Of a stretch of DNA of 33,129 nucleotides, positions 24,708 through 32,181 are shown piece by piece. The stretch covers positions 3,760 to 36,888 of the forward strand of contig DEJG01000026.1 in NCBI GenBank assembly GCA_002353295.1, given 5' to 3'. Both the position numbers and the translations under genes were made by a program. Numbering within the stretch: position 1 is the stretch's first letter; each line of letters begins with the position of its first letter. The notes beneath the pieces are model-generated. The model was not told the origin of the DNA. It did not search any database and saw nothing but the letters and a program-made list of their open reading frames with translations. This stretch comes from Prevotella sp. UBA2754. Its GTDB lineage: Bacteria; Bacteroidota; Bacteroidia; Bacteroidales; Bacteroidaceae.

Positions 24708-25804
24708 AACCAGTGCATCAGCGAACGGAGGAAAGCCGTGAGTTCGCCAGCCATCTTCTGATGTTGCCAGAAGGATGGATGCCAATCGGCTCCATAGCCA
24801 ATGTCACCATTTTGAGGGGTAAAGTCAAAGCGATATACCTCTTTATCTCCTTCTCGGTTGGCCTCTTGCACCACTTCGTTTAATGTCTGTTTGGCTATTT
24901 CCAACTCTTTTCCATTGAGCATCGAGCCACAAAGATACACGATTTTTGTCTTGGGGTTATGCTGGCGCACCTGCTTCAGGAAATTCTTATAAGCCTGTTT
25001 GAGCAATTTCACATCGTAATTGTTGGTAGAAAGGTCGTTGGTACCTAAGTTGATACAAACTACCTTGGGCTGGAATCTACTGAAGTCCCAACGCTCCGAA
25101 CGGTCATAGAGATTGGTATATTCATACTCCGTAGTCATCACATTCTCAGGAGTTCCCGTCTTAGGGCCACCATAACTGCGATAAACACCGATACCACTGC
25201 GTGCCACTACATAGGCTACGGCATTCAGATTACGACAGGTTTGCTGGGCATAACCGATGTAATGATTCTCTGTTTCATAAGTAAAAGGATCGTTACAACT
25301 CATACTCTCATCACCATAGCCACAGGTAATGGAGTTACCGATGAACTCAACAGTACGCTCAGACAAAGCAGGAGCCTCCAACATCTTGGCATCAGCATCG
25401 AGCACGAAGCCACGGAACTCCGGTTTCAGTTCATAACCTTCGATGACATACATCAGTCGAACGGTATGCTCACCTTTAGGCAGAGCAGTAGCAAGCGTCA
25501 CCACCGAGTCGCATGCGCCCATAAAACTCACCTTGAATGGTTCAGCCTCATCAATCTGTGCCATGAAATAACCACTCTTGGGCTTAGCCATCATTTTCAG
25601 ACTCGTACCCGTGAAGCCCGCATTGATCTGCACACCAGGGAAGGTGAAGCGAGGGCGCTGGGGATTATCAAAACAGATGCGTCCAACATATTGGATATGC
25701 TGGTCGGTTGGACAAATGACCTTACCCTTGATGGGGAGAGTTGTGGAGGCGTTGGCTATCATCGCCATTGCCACCAAGAAAGTAAGTAATGTAAAGCGTT
25801 TCAT
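24704..25804 (-). CDS. CE2-like SGNH acetyl esterase, exported
   Basis: An exported esterase of 366 residues with signal peptide MKRFTLLTFLVAMAMIANAS. An N-terminal jelly-roll domain (about 22-145) is followed by an SGNH domain: FIGNSITCG (Ser158), LGTND (Asn256) and GADWHPS (Asp340, His342). The two-domain layout and the GNSITCGYGDE motif fit carbohydrate esterase family 2, enzymes that remove O-acetyl groups from plant or microbial polysaccharides. It is monocistronic with its own promoter. It could strip acetyl groups from dietary glycans or from the cell's own O-acetylated glycan; no polysaccharide utilisation genes are adjacent. Confidence 0.87.
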   Translation of the reverse strand: MKRFTLLTFLVAMAMIANASTTLPIKGKVICPTDQHIQYVGRICFDNPQRPRFTFPGVQINAGFTGTSLKMMAKPKSGYFMAQIDEAEPFKVSFMGACDSVVTLATALPKGEHTVRLMYVIEGYELKPEFRGFVLDADAKMLEAPALSERTVEFIGNSITCGYGDESMSCNDPFTYETENHYIGYAQQTCRNLNAVAYVVARSGIGVYRSYGGPKTGTPENVMTTEYEYTNLYDRSERWDFSRFQPKVVCINLGTNDLSTNNYDVKLLKQAYKNFLKQVRQHNPKTKIVYLCGSMLNGKELEIAKQTLNEVVQEANREGDKEVYRFDFTPQNGDIGYGADWHPSFWQHQKMAGELTAFLRSLMHWF

Positions 25805-25830
25805 ATCAATAGTTTTTGATTTTCTGACTG

Positions 25831-25838
25831 CAAAGATA
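25831..25838 (-). promoter_or_regulatory. Bacteroidetes -7 element for the CE2-like esterase
   Basis: TATCTTTG on the minus strand, 26 bases before the ATG at 25804. The -33 half is poor. It lies back to back with the ruvB promoter. Confidence 0.6.
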
Positions 25839-25859
25839 CGAATTTCTATATTTTTTTAT

Positions 25860-25867
25860 TACTTTTG
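25860..25867 (+). promoter_or_regulatory. Bacteroidetes -7 element for ruvB-coaD-QC
   Basis: TACTTTTG followed by CAAG, 13 bases before the ruvB ATG at 25881. It implies a very short leader and rules out the long upstream extension of the ruvB frame. Confidence 0.55.
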
Positions 25868-25880
25868 CAAGCAAAAAGTG

Positions 25881-26921
25881 ATGATGGACGAAGATTTTGA
25901 CATCAGAGAGGAGCAATTCTCCTCTTCAGAGAAGGAGTTTGAAAACGCATTGCGCCCACTCTCCTTTGGCGATTTCAGCGGACAGAAACAGGTGGTAGAG
26001 AACCTGCAGGTGTTCGTTGAGGCTGCCAAATATCGTGGCGAACCTCTCGACCATACCCTTCTACACGGTCCTCCTGGCTTGGGTAAGACGACACTGTCGA
26101 ATATCATTGCCAACGAGTTGGGGGTAGGCTTTAAGATTACCAGCGGCCCCGTGCTTGACAAGCCAGGCGACCTGGCAGGCATCCTCACTTCTCTGGAGAA
26201 GAACGATGTCCTGTTTATCGATGAGATACACCGATTGTCGCCTGTGGTTGAGGAATATCTCTATTCCGCCATGGAGGACTATCGTATAGATATCATGATT
26301 GACAAAGGTCCTTCTGCCCGTTCTATACAGATAGACCTCAATCCGTTTACCCTCGTGGGAGCCACCACGCGCAGTGGTCTGCTGACGGCTCCCCTTCGTG
26401 CCCGTTTCGGTATCAATATGCACTTGCAGTATTATGAGCCTGAGACGCTTCAGAAGATTATCACACGCTCGGCATCCATCCTGCGTGTTCCTATTACAGC
26501 TGATGCAGCAGCCGAAATTTCACGCCGTTCGCGCGGCACGCCCCGTATTGCCAATGCCCTCTTGCGCCGAGTGCGCGACTTTGCCCAAGTGAAGGGCTCA
26601 GGGCGCATTGACACAGAGATTACGAAGATAGCCCTGACAGCCTTGAACATCGACCAGTACGGACTTGACGAGATAGACAACCGCATCCTGCTGACCATCA
26701 TCGACAAGTTCCGCGGCGGTCCTGTAGGCATTACGACCATTGCCACTGCCATTGGTGAAGATGCAGGAACGGTGGAGGAAGTTTACGAACCTTTCCTCAT
26801 CATGGAGGGCTTCATCAAGCGTACACCTCGTGGCCGTATGGTGACTGAACTGGCTTATCGCCATTTCGGTCGCAATCCCTATTCGGGCAATATTATGGAA
26901 CCTAATCTGTTTGACTCATGA
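25881..26921 (+). CDS. ruvB: Holliday junction branch migration helicase RuvB
   Basis: The AAA+ motor (346 residues) of the RuvAB complex, which drives branch migration of Holliday junctions. Walker A GPPGLGKTT (63-71), Walker B FIDEIH (112-117), sensor 1 with GATTRSGLL, arginine-finger region RSRGTPRIANALLRRVRDF, and the C-terminal winged helix ending GRMVTELAYRHFG. The frame stays open about 300 bases upstream, antisense to the esterase gene, but that part has no RuvB similarity and lies before the promoter. The ATG at 25881 (or 25884) gives the normal length. The stop overlaps coaD (ATGA). Confidence 0.97.
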   Translation: MMDEDFDIREEQFSSSEKEFENALRPLSFGDFSGQKQVVENLQVFVEAAKYRGEPLDHTLLHGPPGLGKTTLSNIIANELGVGFKITSGPVLDKPGDLAGILTSLEKNDVLFIDEIHRLSPVVEEYLYSAMEDYRIDIMIDKGPSARSIQIDLNPFTLVGATTRSGLLTAPLRARFGINMHLQYYEPETLQKIITRSASILRVPITADAAAEISRRSRGTPRIANALLRRVRDFAQVKGSGRIDTEITKIALTALNIDQYGLDEIDNRILLTIIDKFRGGPVGITTIATAIGEDAGTVEEVYEPFLIMEGFIKRTPRGRMVTELAYRHFGRNPYSGNIMEPNLFDS

Positions 26922-27379
26922 AAATAGGTGTTTTTGTAGGAAGTTTCGACCCGTTTACAGTTGGTCACGACTCCATCGTGACCCGTAGTCTGGGATTATT
27001 CGACCGTCTGGTCATTGGCGTGGTAGGCGACCAAGTGCATAAACCGGGAATGGCTCCAGCTGAAGAGCGGATGAAGGCTATCGCCGAGCTTTATGCCGAC
27101 GAGCCTCGTATTGAAGTGAAGCCCTATTACGGCCTGGCAGTAGAATTTGCCAAGGAACAAGGTGCGCATTATATATTAAAAGGTGTACGCAGTGTGAAAG
27201 ACTTCGAATATGAACGTGATCAGGCTGATATCAATCGCCAGATTAGTGGTATTGAGACCATTCTGCTCTTTGCAGAGCCACAGTATGCCAGTGTCAGCAG
27301 CAGTGTGGTGCGCGAATTACAACATTTCGGACACGATGTCTCCGAATTTCTACCTAAGAAACTGAAACGTGAAGAGTGA
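26918..27379 (+). CDS. coaD: Pantetheine-phosphate adenylyltransferase
   Basis: A protein of 153 residues that transfers AMP from ATP to 4'-phosphopantetheine, giving dephospho-CoA, the penultimate step of CoA synthesis. The nucleotidyltransferase motif is FDPFTVGH (T14-x-G-H17). Other marks are YILKGVRSVKDFEYERDQADINR and YASVSSSVVREL, the conserved ATP- and substrate-binding segments. Length is usual for the family. Translationally coupled to ruvB by a four-base overlap, with no functional link obvious. Confidence 0.96.
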   Translation: MKIGVFVGSFDPFTVGHDSIVTRSLGLFDRLVIGVVGDQVHKPGMAPAEERMKAIAELYADEPRIEVKPYYGLAVEFAKEQGAHYILKGVRSVKDFEYERDQADINRQISGIETILLFAEPQYASVSSSVVRELQHFGHDVSEFLPKKLKREE

Positions 27380-27394
27380 AGAATTTAAAGTAAG

Positions 27395-28393
27395 ATGGTG
27401 AAAAAGTTTATATATTTCCTCAGCCTTGGTTTTGTTTTCTGTGCTTGTGGTACTACCAAGAAACAAGCAGAAGCACAACCCGTAGTCAATATCGAGTTCA
27501 ATGCCGATTCTGCCTATCAGTTCTGTGCAGCCCAATGCAGTTTTGGCCCACGCACCATGAATAGTGAGGCTCATGAGCAGTGTGCGCAATGGATACAACA
27601 GAAGTTCCAGCAATACGGTTATCAGGTAGAGATGCAGAAAGCCGACCTGAAAGGCTACGATGGCACCATCCTCAAGTCAACGAATATCATAGCCAAAGCT
27701 TCTTCCCAGAAAGAGAGTGCAGGAAGTGAGAAGATCCTCATCTGTGCCCATTGGGACAGTCGTCCGTGGGCAGATAACGATCCAGATTCCGCCAATTGGC
27801 GCAAGCCCGTGATGGCAGCTAACGACGGAGCCAGTGGAGTGGCTGTGATGCTGGAATTGGCACGACTCATTCAGCAACACGATTCGCTGAAGGTAGCTGT
27901 CGATTTCATCTGCTTCGATGCCGAAGACTGGGGCATCCCTCAGTGGGATGAAACGGGTGACGGTACGGATTCATGGGCACTGGGGGCACAGTATTGGGCA
28001 AAAAGCCAACAGCAAACACCCAACACCCAAAAGCCCTACCGCTACGCCATCCTGCTCGATATGGTGGGAGGACAAGGCGCTAAGTTCTATCAAGAGGGCT
28101 ATTCCCTAGAGAAGGCGAAGGGTATAGTCGAGAAGGTGTGGCAAGCAGCCGATGCTGCCGGCTATGGAAGTTTCTTCCCCAAGCAGGAAGGCGGCTACGT
28201 CACCGACGACCATGTACCCGTGAACGACATTGCCCAGATTCCCTGCATCGACATCATCAATCATTATCCTGACTGTCAGCAGAGTTCGTTCGGTCCCACG
28301 TGGCACACCATTAACGACGACATGCAGCATATTGACAAGAATACGCTGCAAGCCGTCGGACAAACACTCGTTCAAGTTTTATTTAGTGAGTAG
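27395..28393 (+). CDS. Type II glutaminyl cyclase, M28-family lipoprotein
   Basis: An enzyme of 332 residues that turns N-terminal Gln of exported proteins into pyroglutamate. The N terminus is a lipoprotein-type signal (VFCAC, Cys18; the lipobox is not ideal). M28 zinc-site residues: AHWDSRPWAD (His119 region), AANDGASG (Asp144), DAEDWG (Glu177 as likely catalytic acid, Asp178 as ligand), LDMVGG (Asp222) and WHTIND (His304). HWDSRPWADND and AEDWG point to glutaminyl cyclase rather than aminopeptidase. It lies 15 bases after coaD. Its 3' end overlaps the convergent sirtuin gene by 15 bases. Confidence 0.87.
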   Translation: MVKKFIYFLSLGFVFCACGTTKKQAEAQPVVNIEFNADSAYQFCAAQCSFGPRTMNSEAHEQCAQWIQQKFQQYGYQVEMQKADLKGYDGTILKSTNIIAKASSQKESAGSEKILICAHWDSRPWADNDPDSANWRKPVMAANDGASGVAVMLELARLIQQHDSLKVAVDFICFDAEDWGIPQWDETGDGTDSWALGAQYWAKSQQQTPNTQKPYRYAILLDMVGGQGAKFYQEGYSLEKAKGIVEKVWQAADAAGYGSFFPKQEGGYVTDDHVPVNDIAQIPCIDIINHYPDCQQSSFGPTWHTINDDMQHIDKNTLQAVGQTLVQVLFSE

Positions 28394-29074
28394 GATATCG
28401 CAGAGCTCCTGCATACCCTCGCTGGCACCCTTCTGAATCTGTTGCACATTAGCCCCAGCCGAAATGGGTTTGGGGTCAATGAGGTAAACGGGTACACCTG
28501 GGCGCACATACTGTACAAGTCCAGCTGCAGGATAGACATTCAGCGATGTACCGATGATGATAAAGATGTCTGCCTGTTGTGCTTCCTCAGCTGCTGCACT
28601 TATCATGGGCACTCCCTCGCCAAAGAACACGATAAACGGACGCAGCAACGAACCGTCGCCAGCCTTCGTACCAGGCTCCACCTCACAATTATCAGGTGTC
28701 AGCGTAATCTGGTAGCGAGGATCGTCCACATCGCGGCTCGAACAAACTTTCATCAGTTCACCATGCAGGTGGATGACTTTCGAGGAACCAGCCTGCTCAT
28801 GCAGATTGTCAACGTTCTGGGTTACAACCGTCACGTCGTACTGTTCCTCCAACTTAGCCACCAACAGATGTCCCTTGTTGGGTTTTACATTCCAACACTT
28901 CTTGCGAAGCATGTTATAGAAATTGGTCACCAGTGTGGGGTCGGCCTCCCATCCCTCGTGGGTGGCAACCTTAGCCACAGGATATTCTTCCCACAATCCG
29001 TCAGCATCGCGGAACGTCTTCAGGCCGCTCTCGGCTGACATACCTGCACCAGTTAAAACTACTATCTTCTTCAT
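28379..29074 (-). CDS. Sir2-family NAD-dependent protein deacylase
   Basis: A cytoplasmic NAD-dependent deacetylase or desuccinylase of 231 residues (CobB/SIRT5-like). Motifs: GAGMSAESGLKTFRD for NAD binding, TQNVDNLHEQAG, HLHGEL with the catalytic His, and IIGTSLNVYPAAGL. The zinc-ribbon region keeps only two of the usual four cysteines (VCSS and DNCEV); the second member of each pair is missing, so metal may not be bound. The start at 29074 is chosen because the longer frame begins inside the -7 element at 29096. Convergent with the glutaminyl cyclase gene and divergent from xpt. Confidence 0.92.
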   Translation of the reverse strand: MKKIVVLTGAGMSAESGLKTFRDADGLWEEYPVAKVATHEGWEADPTLVTNFYNMLRKKCWNVKPNKGHLLVAKLEEQYDVTVVTQNVDNLHEQAGSSKVIHLHGELMKVCSSRDVDDPRYQITLTPDNCEVEPGTKAGDGSLLRPFIVFFGEGVPMISAAAEEAQQADIFIIIGTSLNVYPAAGLVQYVRPGVPVYLIDPKPISAGANVQQIQKGASEGMQELCDILLTK

Positions 29075-29095
29075 AAGCAATGAATTTATTTTCTG

Positions 29096-29103
29096 CAAAA
29101 ATA
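29096..29103 (-). promoter_or_regulatory. Bacteroidetes -7 element for the sirtuin gene
   Basis: TATTTTTG on the minus strand, 22 bases before the ATG at 29074. It lies 24 bases from the divergent xpt -7 element, so the two promoters share an AT-rich stretch and may compete. Confidence 0.55.
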
Positions 29104-29126
29104 CAAAATAATTGAGAAATAATTAG

Positions 29127-29134
29127 TAATTTTG
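29127..29134 (+). promoter_or_regulatory. Bacteroidetes -7 element for xpt-pbuX
   Basis: TAATTTTG followed by CAAAA, 23 bases before the xpt ATG. The implied leader is too short to hold a purine riboswitch. Confidence 0.6.
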
Positions 29135-29156
29135 CAAAAATAATCAAGAAGACACT

Positions 29157-29726
29157 ATGAAAGTTTTACGTGACCGTATTATGCAGGACGGCCGCTGCTT
29201 AGAGGGCGGTATCCTGAAAGTTGACCGTTTCATCAACCATCAGATGGACCCCTATTTGATGAAACAGATTGCCATTGAGTTTATCCGTCGCTTTGCCGAT
29301 GAGGACATCACCAAGATTATCACCGTGGAAGCATCGGGCATTGCTCCTGCCATCATGCTGGGCTATCTGATGGAGCTGCCTGTTGTCTTTGCCAAGAAGA
29401 AAAAGCCCTCCACCATGGGCGAGTTCTATGAATCTACTGTACGCTCGTTTACCAAGCAGCGTGAATATCCGCTGACGGTGAGCTGTGATTATCTGACGAG
29501 TGAAGATCGTGTACTTTTTGTCGATGACTTTCTGGCTTATGGTAATGCCGGATTAGGTATTATCGACCTGTGCCAACAGGCTGGTGCTGTGATAGTAGGC
29601 ATGGGCTTCATCATCGAGAAGGAGTTTCAGCATGGTCGCAAGGTGCTTCAGAATCACGGTATCCACCGTATTGAATCACTGGCTATTATTGAATCATTGG
29701 AAAACAATGAAATCAAACTAAAATAA
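29157..29726 (+). CDS. xpt: Xanthine phosphoribosyltransferase
   Basis: A cytoplasmic salvage enzyme of 189 residues that joins xanthine to PRPP to give XMP. The family N terminus is seen (MKVLRDRIMQDGRCLEGGILKVDRF), then VEASGIAPAIMLGYLM, FAKKKKPSTM, and the PRPP-binding loop VLFVDDFLAYGNA. Length is close to Bacillus Xpt. The NCS2 permease starts 9 bases downstream, the same pairing as xpt-pbuX in Firmicutes, which supports xanthine as substrate. Confidence 0.93.
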   Translation: MKVLRDRIMQDGRCLEGGILKVDRFINHQMDPYLMKQIAIEFIRRFADEDITKIITVEASGIAPAIMLGYLMELPVVFAKKKKPSTMGEFYESTVRSFTKQREYPLTVSCDYLTSEDRVLFVDDFLAYGNAGLGIIDLCQQAGAVIVGMGFIIEKEFQHGRKVLQNHGIHRIESLAIIESLENNEIKLK

Positions 29727-29735
29727 AAGATAATC

Positions 29736-31067
29736 ATGGAAAACAAATCGAATCTCTATCAGTTGGATGGTAAGGTGCCATTGGCACAGGCCATTCCCTT
29801 CGGTCTGCAACATGTGTTGGCTATGTTTGTAGCTAACATTACACCTATTATTATATTAGCCAATGTGGTGGGGCTTGACTCTTCTTTAAGTGGTACGTTG
29901 GTTCAGAACTGTATGATTATAGCCGGTATCGGTACCATGATACAGCTTTATCCCATTTGGCGCATCGGCACACGACTGCCCATTGTGATGGGTATCAGTT
30001 TTACATTTCTCTCTGTGGCGCTCACCATTGGAACCACGCAGGGAATGGGGGTACTGATGGGGGCTGTGATTATTGGTGGTATCGTCGAAGGACTGTTGGG
30101 CCTCTGTGCCAAGTATTGGATTAAACTCATTCCGCATATCGTAGCAGCCACGGTGGTGACGGCTATCGGCTTTTCGCTGTTGCCCATCGGCGCCAATTCG
30201 TTTGCCGGCGGACAGGGCGCTGCTGATTTCGGTGCTGCCCACAACTGGATTGTAGGCACGTTCACCTTGCTCGTCTGTCTGGGCTTCCAGGTTTTTGCCA
30301 AGGGATTCCTGCGCTCGCTATCTGTGTTGATAGGATTGATATTGGGTTATATCTTTGCCATCTTCATGGGTATGGTCGATTTCTCCGGTATTCACAATGT
30401 CGGTTTCATTGCCCTGCCTCATTTCATGCCCTTTAAACCAGAGTTCGAATGGGGTGCCATCATCTCGATTATCGCCATCTATCTGGTATCGGCTACAGAG
30501 ACTATCGGTGATACGAGTGCATTGTGCGAGAGTGCTCTGAACCGTCAGCCCCATAAGCAGGATTTGGGCAACAGTATCACGTGCGACGGTTTCGTGAGCA
30601 GCATTTCCGGTCTCTTCGGTTGTACGCCTATCACCTCGTTCAGTCAGAACGTTGGTCTGGCAGCCATGTCGGGTGTCGTCAACCGTTTTGCCATTGGCAC
30701 GGGTGCCTGCATCATGATTCTGGGCGGACTGTTTCCTGCTATTGGTTTCCTGCTGACCACCATTCCTCAAGCCGTACTGGGCGGATGCACCATCATGATG
30801 TTCGGCTCGATTATTTATGCTGGTTTCCGCATGATGTCGCGTTGCGGTTTCAGCGATCGCAACATGATTATCGTTGCCCTGTCGCTGAGCATAGGCTTAG
30901 GTTTCACCCAGGCAACGGATATGTTCAAGATATTCCCCCCCATCATCCAGTCGGTCTTTGCTGAGAATTGTGTGGCAGTGGTATTCCTATTGGCAGTCAT
31001 CCTGAATCTGATATTGCCCAATAAGGACGGTAGCGAGAATCCTAAGAAGATAGTGACTAGTGAGTGA
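29736..31067 (+). CDS. pbuX: Xanthine permease, NCS2 (nucleobase:cation symporter 2) family
   Basis: An inner-membrane transporter of 443 residues with about 14 hydrophobic segments. NCS2 marks: PFGLQHVLAMFVANITP at the N terminus, ATETIGDTSALCES in the substrate region, and QNVGLAAMSGVVNR, matching the family signature QNxGxxxxTxxxxR in outline although Ser stands in place of Thr. Xanthine is preferred to uracil or urate because of the linked xpt gene. The 3' end overlaps the radical SAM gene by 8 bases. Confidence 0.92.
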   Translation: MENKSNLYQLDGKVPLAQAIPFGLQHVLAMFVANITPIIILANVVGLDSSLSGTLVQNCMIIAGIGTMIQLYPIWRIGTRLPIVMGISFTFLSVALTIGTTQGMGVLMGAVIIGGIVEGLLGLCAKYWIKLIPHIVAATVVTAIGFSLLPIGANSFAGGQGAADFGAAHNWIVGTFTLLVCLGFQVFAKGFLRSLSVLIGLILGYIFAIFMGMVDFSGIHNVGFIALPHFMPFKPEFEWGAIISIIAIYLVSATETIGDTSALCESALNRQPHKQDLGNSITCDGFVSSISGLFGCTPITSFSQNVGLAAMSGVVNRFAIGTGACIMILGGLFPAIGFLLTTIPQAVLGGCTIMMFGSIIYAGFRMMSRCGFSDRNMIIVALSLSIGLGFTQATDMFKIFPPIIQSVFAENCVAVVFLLAVILNLILPNKDGSENPKKIVTSE

Positions 31068-32181
31068 ACTGGGGCTTCGCAAGCGCATAGCCTTGGAAGC
31101 GGCCACGCTGATGAGCCGTAACATACGCAAGGAGCACCCCCTCAGGCAGTTGTTTTGGGAGTGCACCCTGCGTTGCAACGTGAGTTGCCGGCATTGTGGC
31201 AGCGACTGCCGCAAGCTCTCTGAAGTGAAGGATATGCCTCGCGAAGACTTCTTCCGTGTGTTGGACAGCATTGCCCGTAAATGCGATCCCCACAAGGTGT
31301 TTGTGACCATTACGGGCGGTGAGCCCTTGTTGCGTGACGACCTGGAAGTGTGTGGGCGCGAGATTTTCGAGCGTGGATTCCCTTGGGGCTTAGTGACCAA
31401 CGGCTTAGCTTTGACGCCTGCGCGTTTCGAGTCGTTGCGCAAGGCTGGTATGCACAGCATCACGGTCAGTATGGATGGTCTGGAGGAGAATCATAACTGG
31501 ATGCGTCGCCACCCGCAGAGTTTCCAGATGGTCGATCAAGCTATTGACCTCATGGTGGCTCATCCCCAAATAGCCTCCGATGTGGTCACCTGCGTCAACC
31601 AGCGCAATTACGACCAACTGCCTGCCCTGCGCGACTATCTCGTCAGCAAGGGCATGGGCTACTGGCGCATCTATTCCATTTTTCCCGTTGGGCGTGCAGC
31701 CAAAGACCCCATGATGCAAATCAGCAACGAGCAGTATCGGGGCATGCTCGATTTTATCCGACAGACCCGACAGGAGGGGCGCATCAATGCCTCCTATGGC
31801 TGTGAAGGTTTCCTGGGGCGCTACGAGGGCGAGGTGCGCGATATGTTCTTTGATTGTCAGGCGGGTGTGACGGTAGGCTCGGTCATGGCCGACGGCTCCA
31901 TAGCTGCCTGTGCCAGTATTCGGGCAGATTATAATCAGGGTAACATCTATCAAGACGATTTCATGGATGTCTGGGAGCATCGCTATCTCCCCTATCGGAA
32001 TCGCGACTGGATGCGCAAGGACGATTGCAAGGATTGCCGCTATTGGCGTTTCTGTCGTGGCAACGGTATGCACCTGCGCGATGGCGAAGGAAAACTGATT
32101 CTCTGTCATTTGCAGCGTATTTCAGAAAAAAATAGTACCTTTGCAGCCGAATTGACAACTAGACGCAAGTTAAAACAATGA
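31060..32181 (+). CDS. Radical SAM/SPASM-domain protein
   Basis: A protein of 373 residues with GTG start at 31060. An in-frame stop at 31054 limits the frame, so GTG or a later ATG at 31111 are the only choices. The radical SAM cluster motif is CNVSCRHC (Cys39, Cys43, Cys46), followed by ITGGEPLLR and SMDGLEENHNWMR. The C-terminal SPASM region has DCQAG, AACAS and CKDCRYWRFC (CX2CX5C). Such proteins usually modify ribosomal peptides or proteins; no precursor peptide is evident. From memory it resembles a Bacteroidales family paired with a small lipoprotein, which is not seen adjacent. It is coupled to pbuX upstream and to the EamA gene downstream (ATGA). Confidence 0.85.
   Translation: MSELGLRKRIALEAATLMSRNIRKEHPLRQLFWECTLRCNVSCRHCGSDCRKLSEVKDMPREDFFRVLDSIARKCDPHKVFVTITGGEPLLRDDLEVCGREIFERGFPWGLVTNGLALTPARFESLRKAGMHSITVSMDGLEENHNWMRRHPQSFQMVDQAIDLMVAHPQIASDVVTCVNQRNYDQLPALRDYLVSKGMGYWRIYSIFPVGRAAKDPMMQISNEQYRGMLDFIRQTRQEGRINASYGCEGFLGRYEGEVRDMFFDCQAGVTVGSVMADGSIAACASIRADYNQGNIYQDDFMDVWEHRYLPYRNRDWMRKDDCKDCRYWRFCRGNGMHLRDGEGKLILCHLQRISEKNSTFAAELTTRRKLKQ
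32136..32143 (+). promoter_or_regulatory. Possible internal -7 element before the EamA gene
   Basis: TACCTTTG followed by GCAG, inside the last codons of the radical SAM gene and 35 bases before the EamA ATG. TTTG at 32109-32112 is 23 bases upstream, slightly beyond the usual spacing. The surrounding codons are A-rich, unlike the rest of that gene. It may drive the transporter on its own. Confidence 0.4.

Noticed and set aside
25578..25880. Upstream extension of the ruvB frame
   Set aside because: Antisense to the esterase gene, no RuvB similarity, and it lies before the -7 element at 25860.
30350..30357. TATCTTTG inside pbuX
   Set aside because: It simply encodes Tyr-Ile-Phe-Ala in a membrane helix, with no gene start nearby.
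31405..32109. Reverse-strand frame of 234 codons
   Set aside because: Antisense to the radical SAM gene; His/Ile/Ala-rich shadow sequence without domain features.
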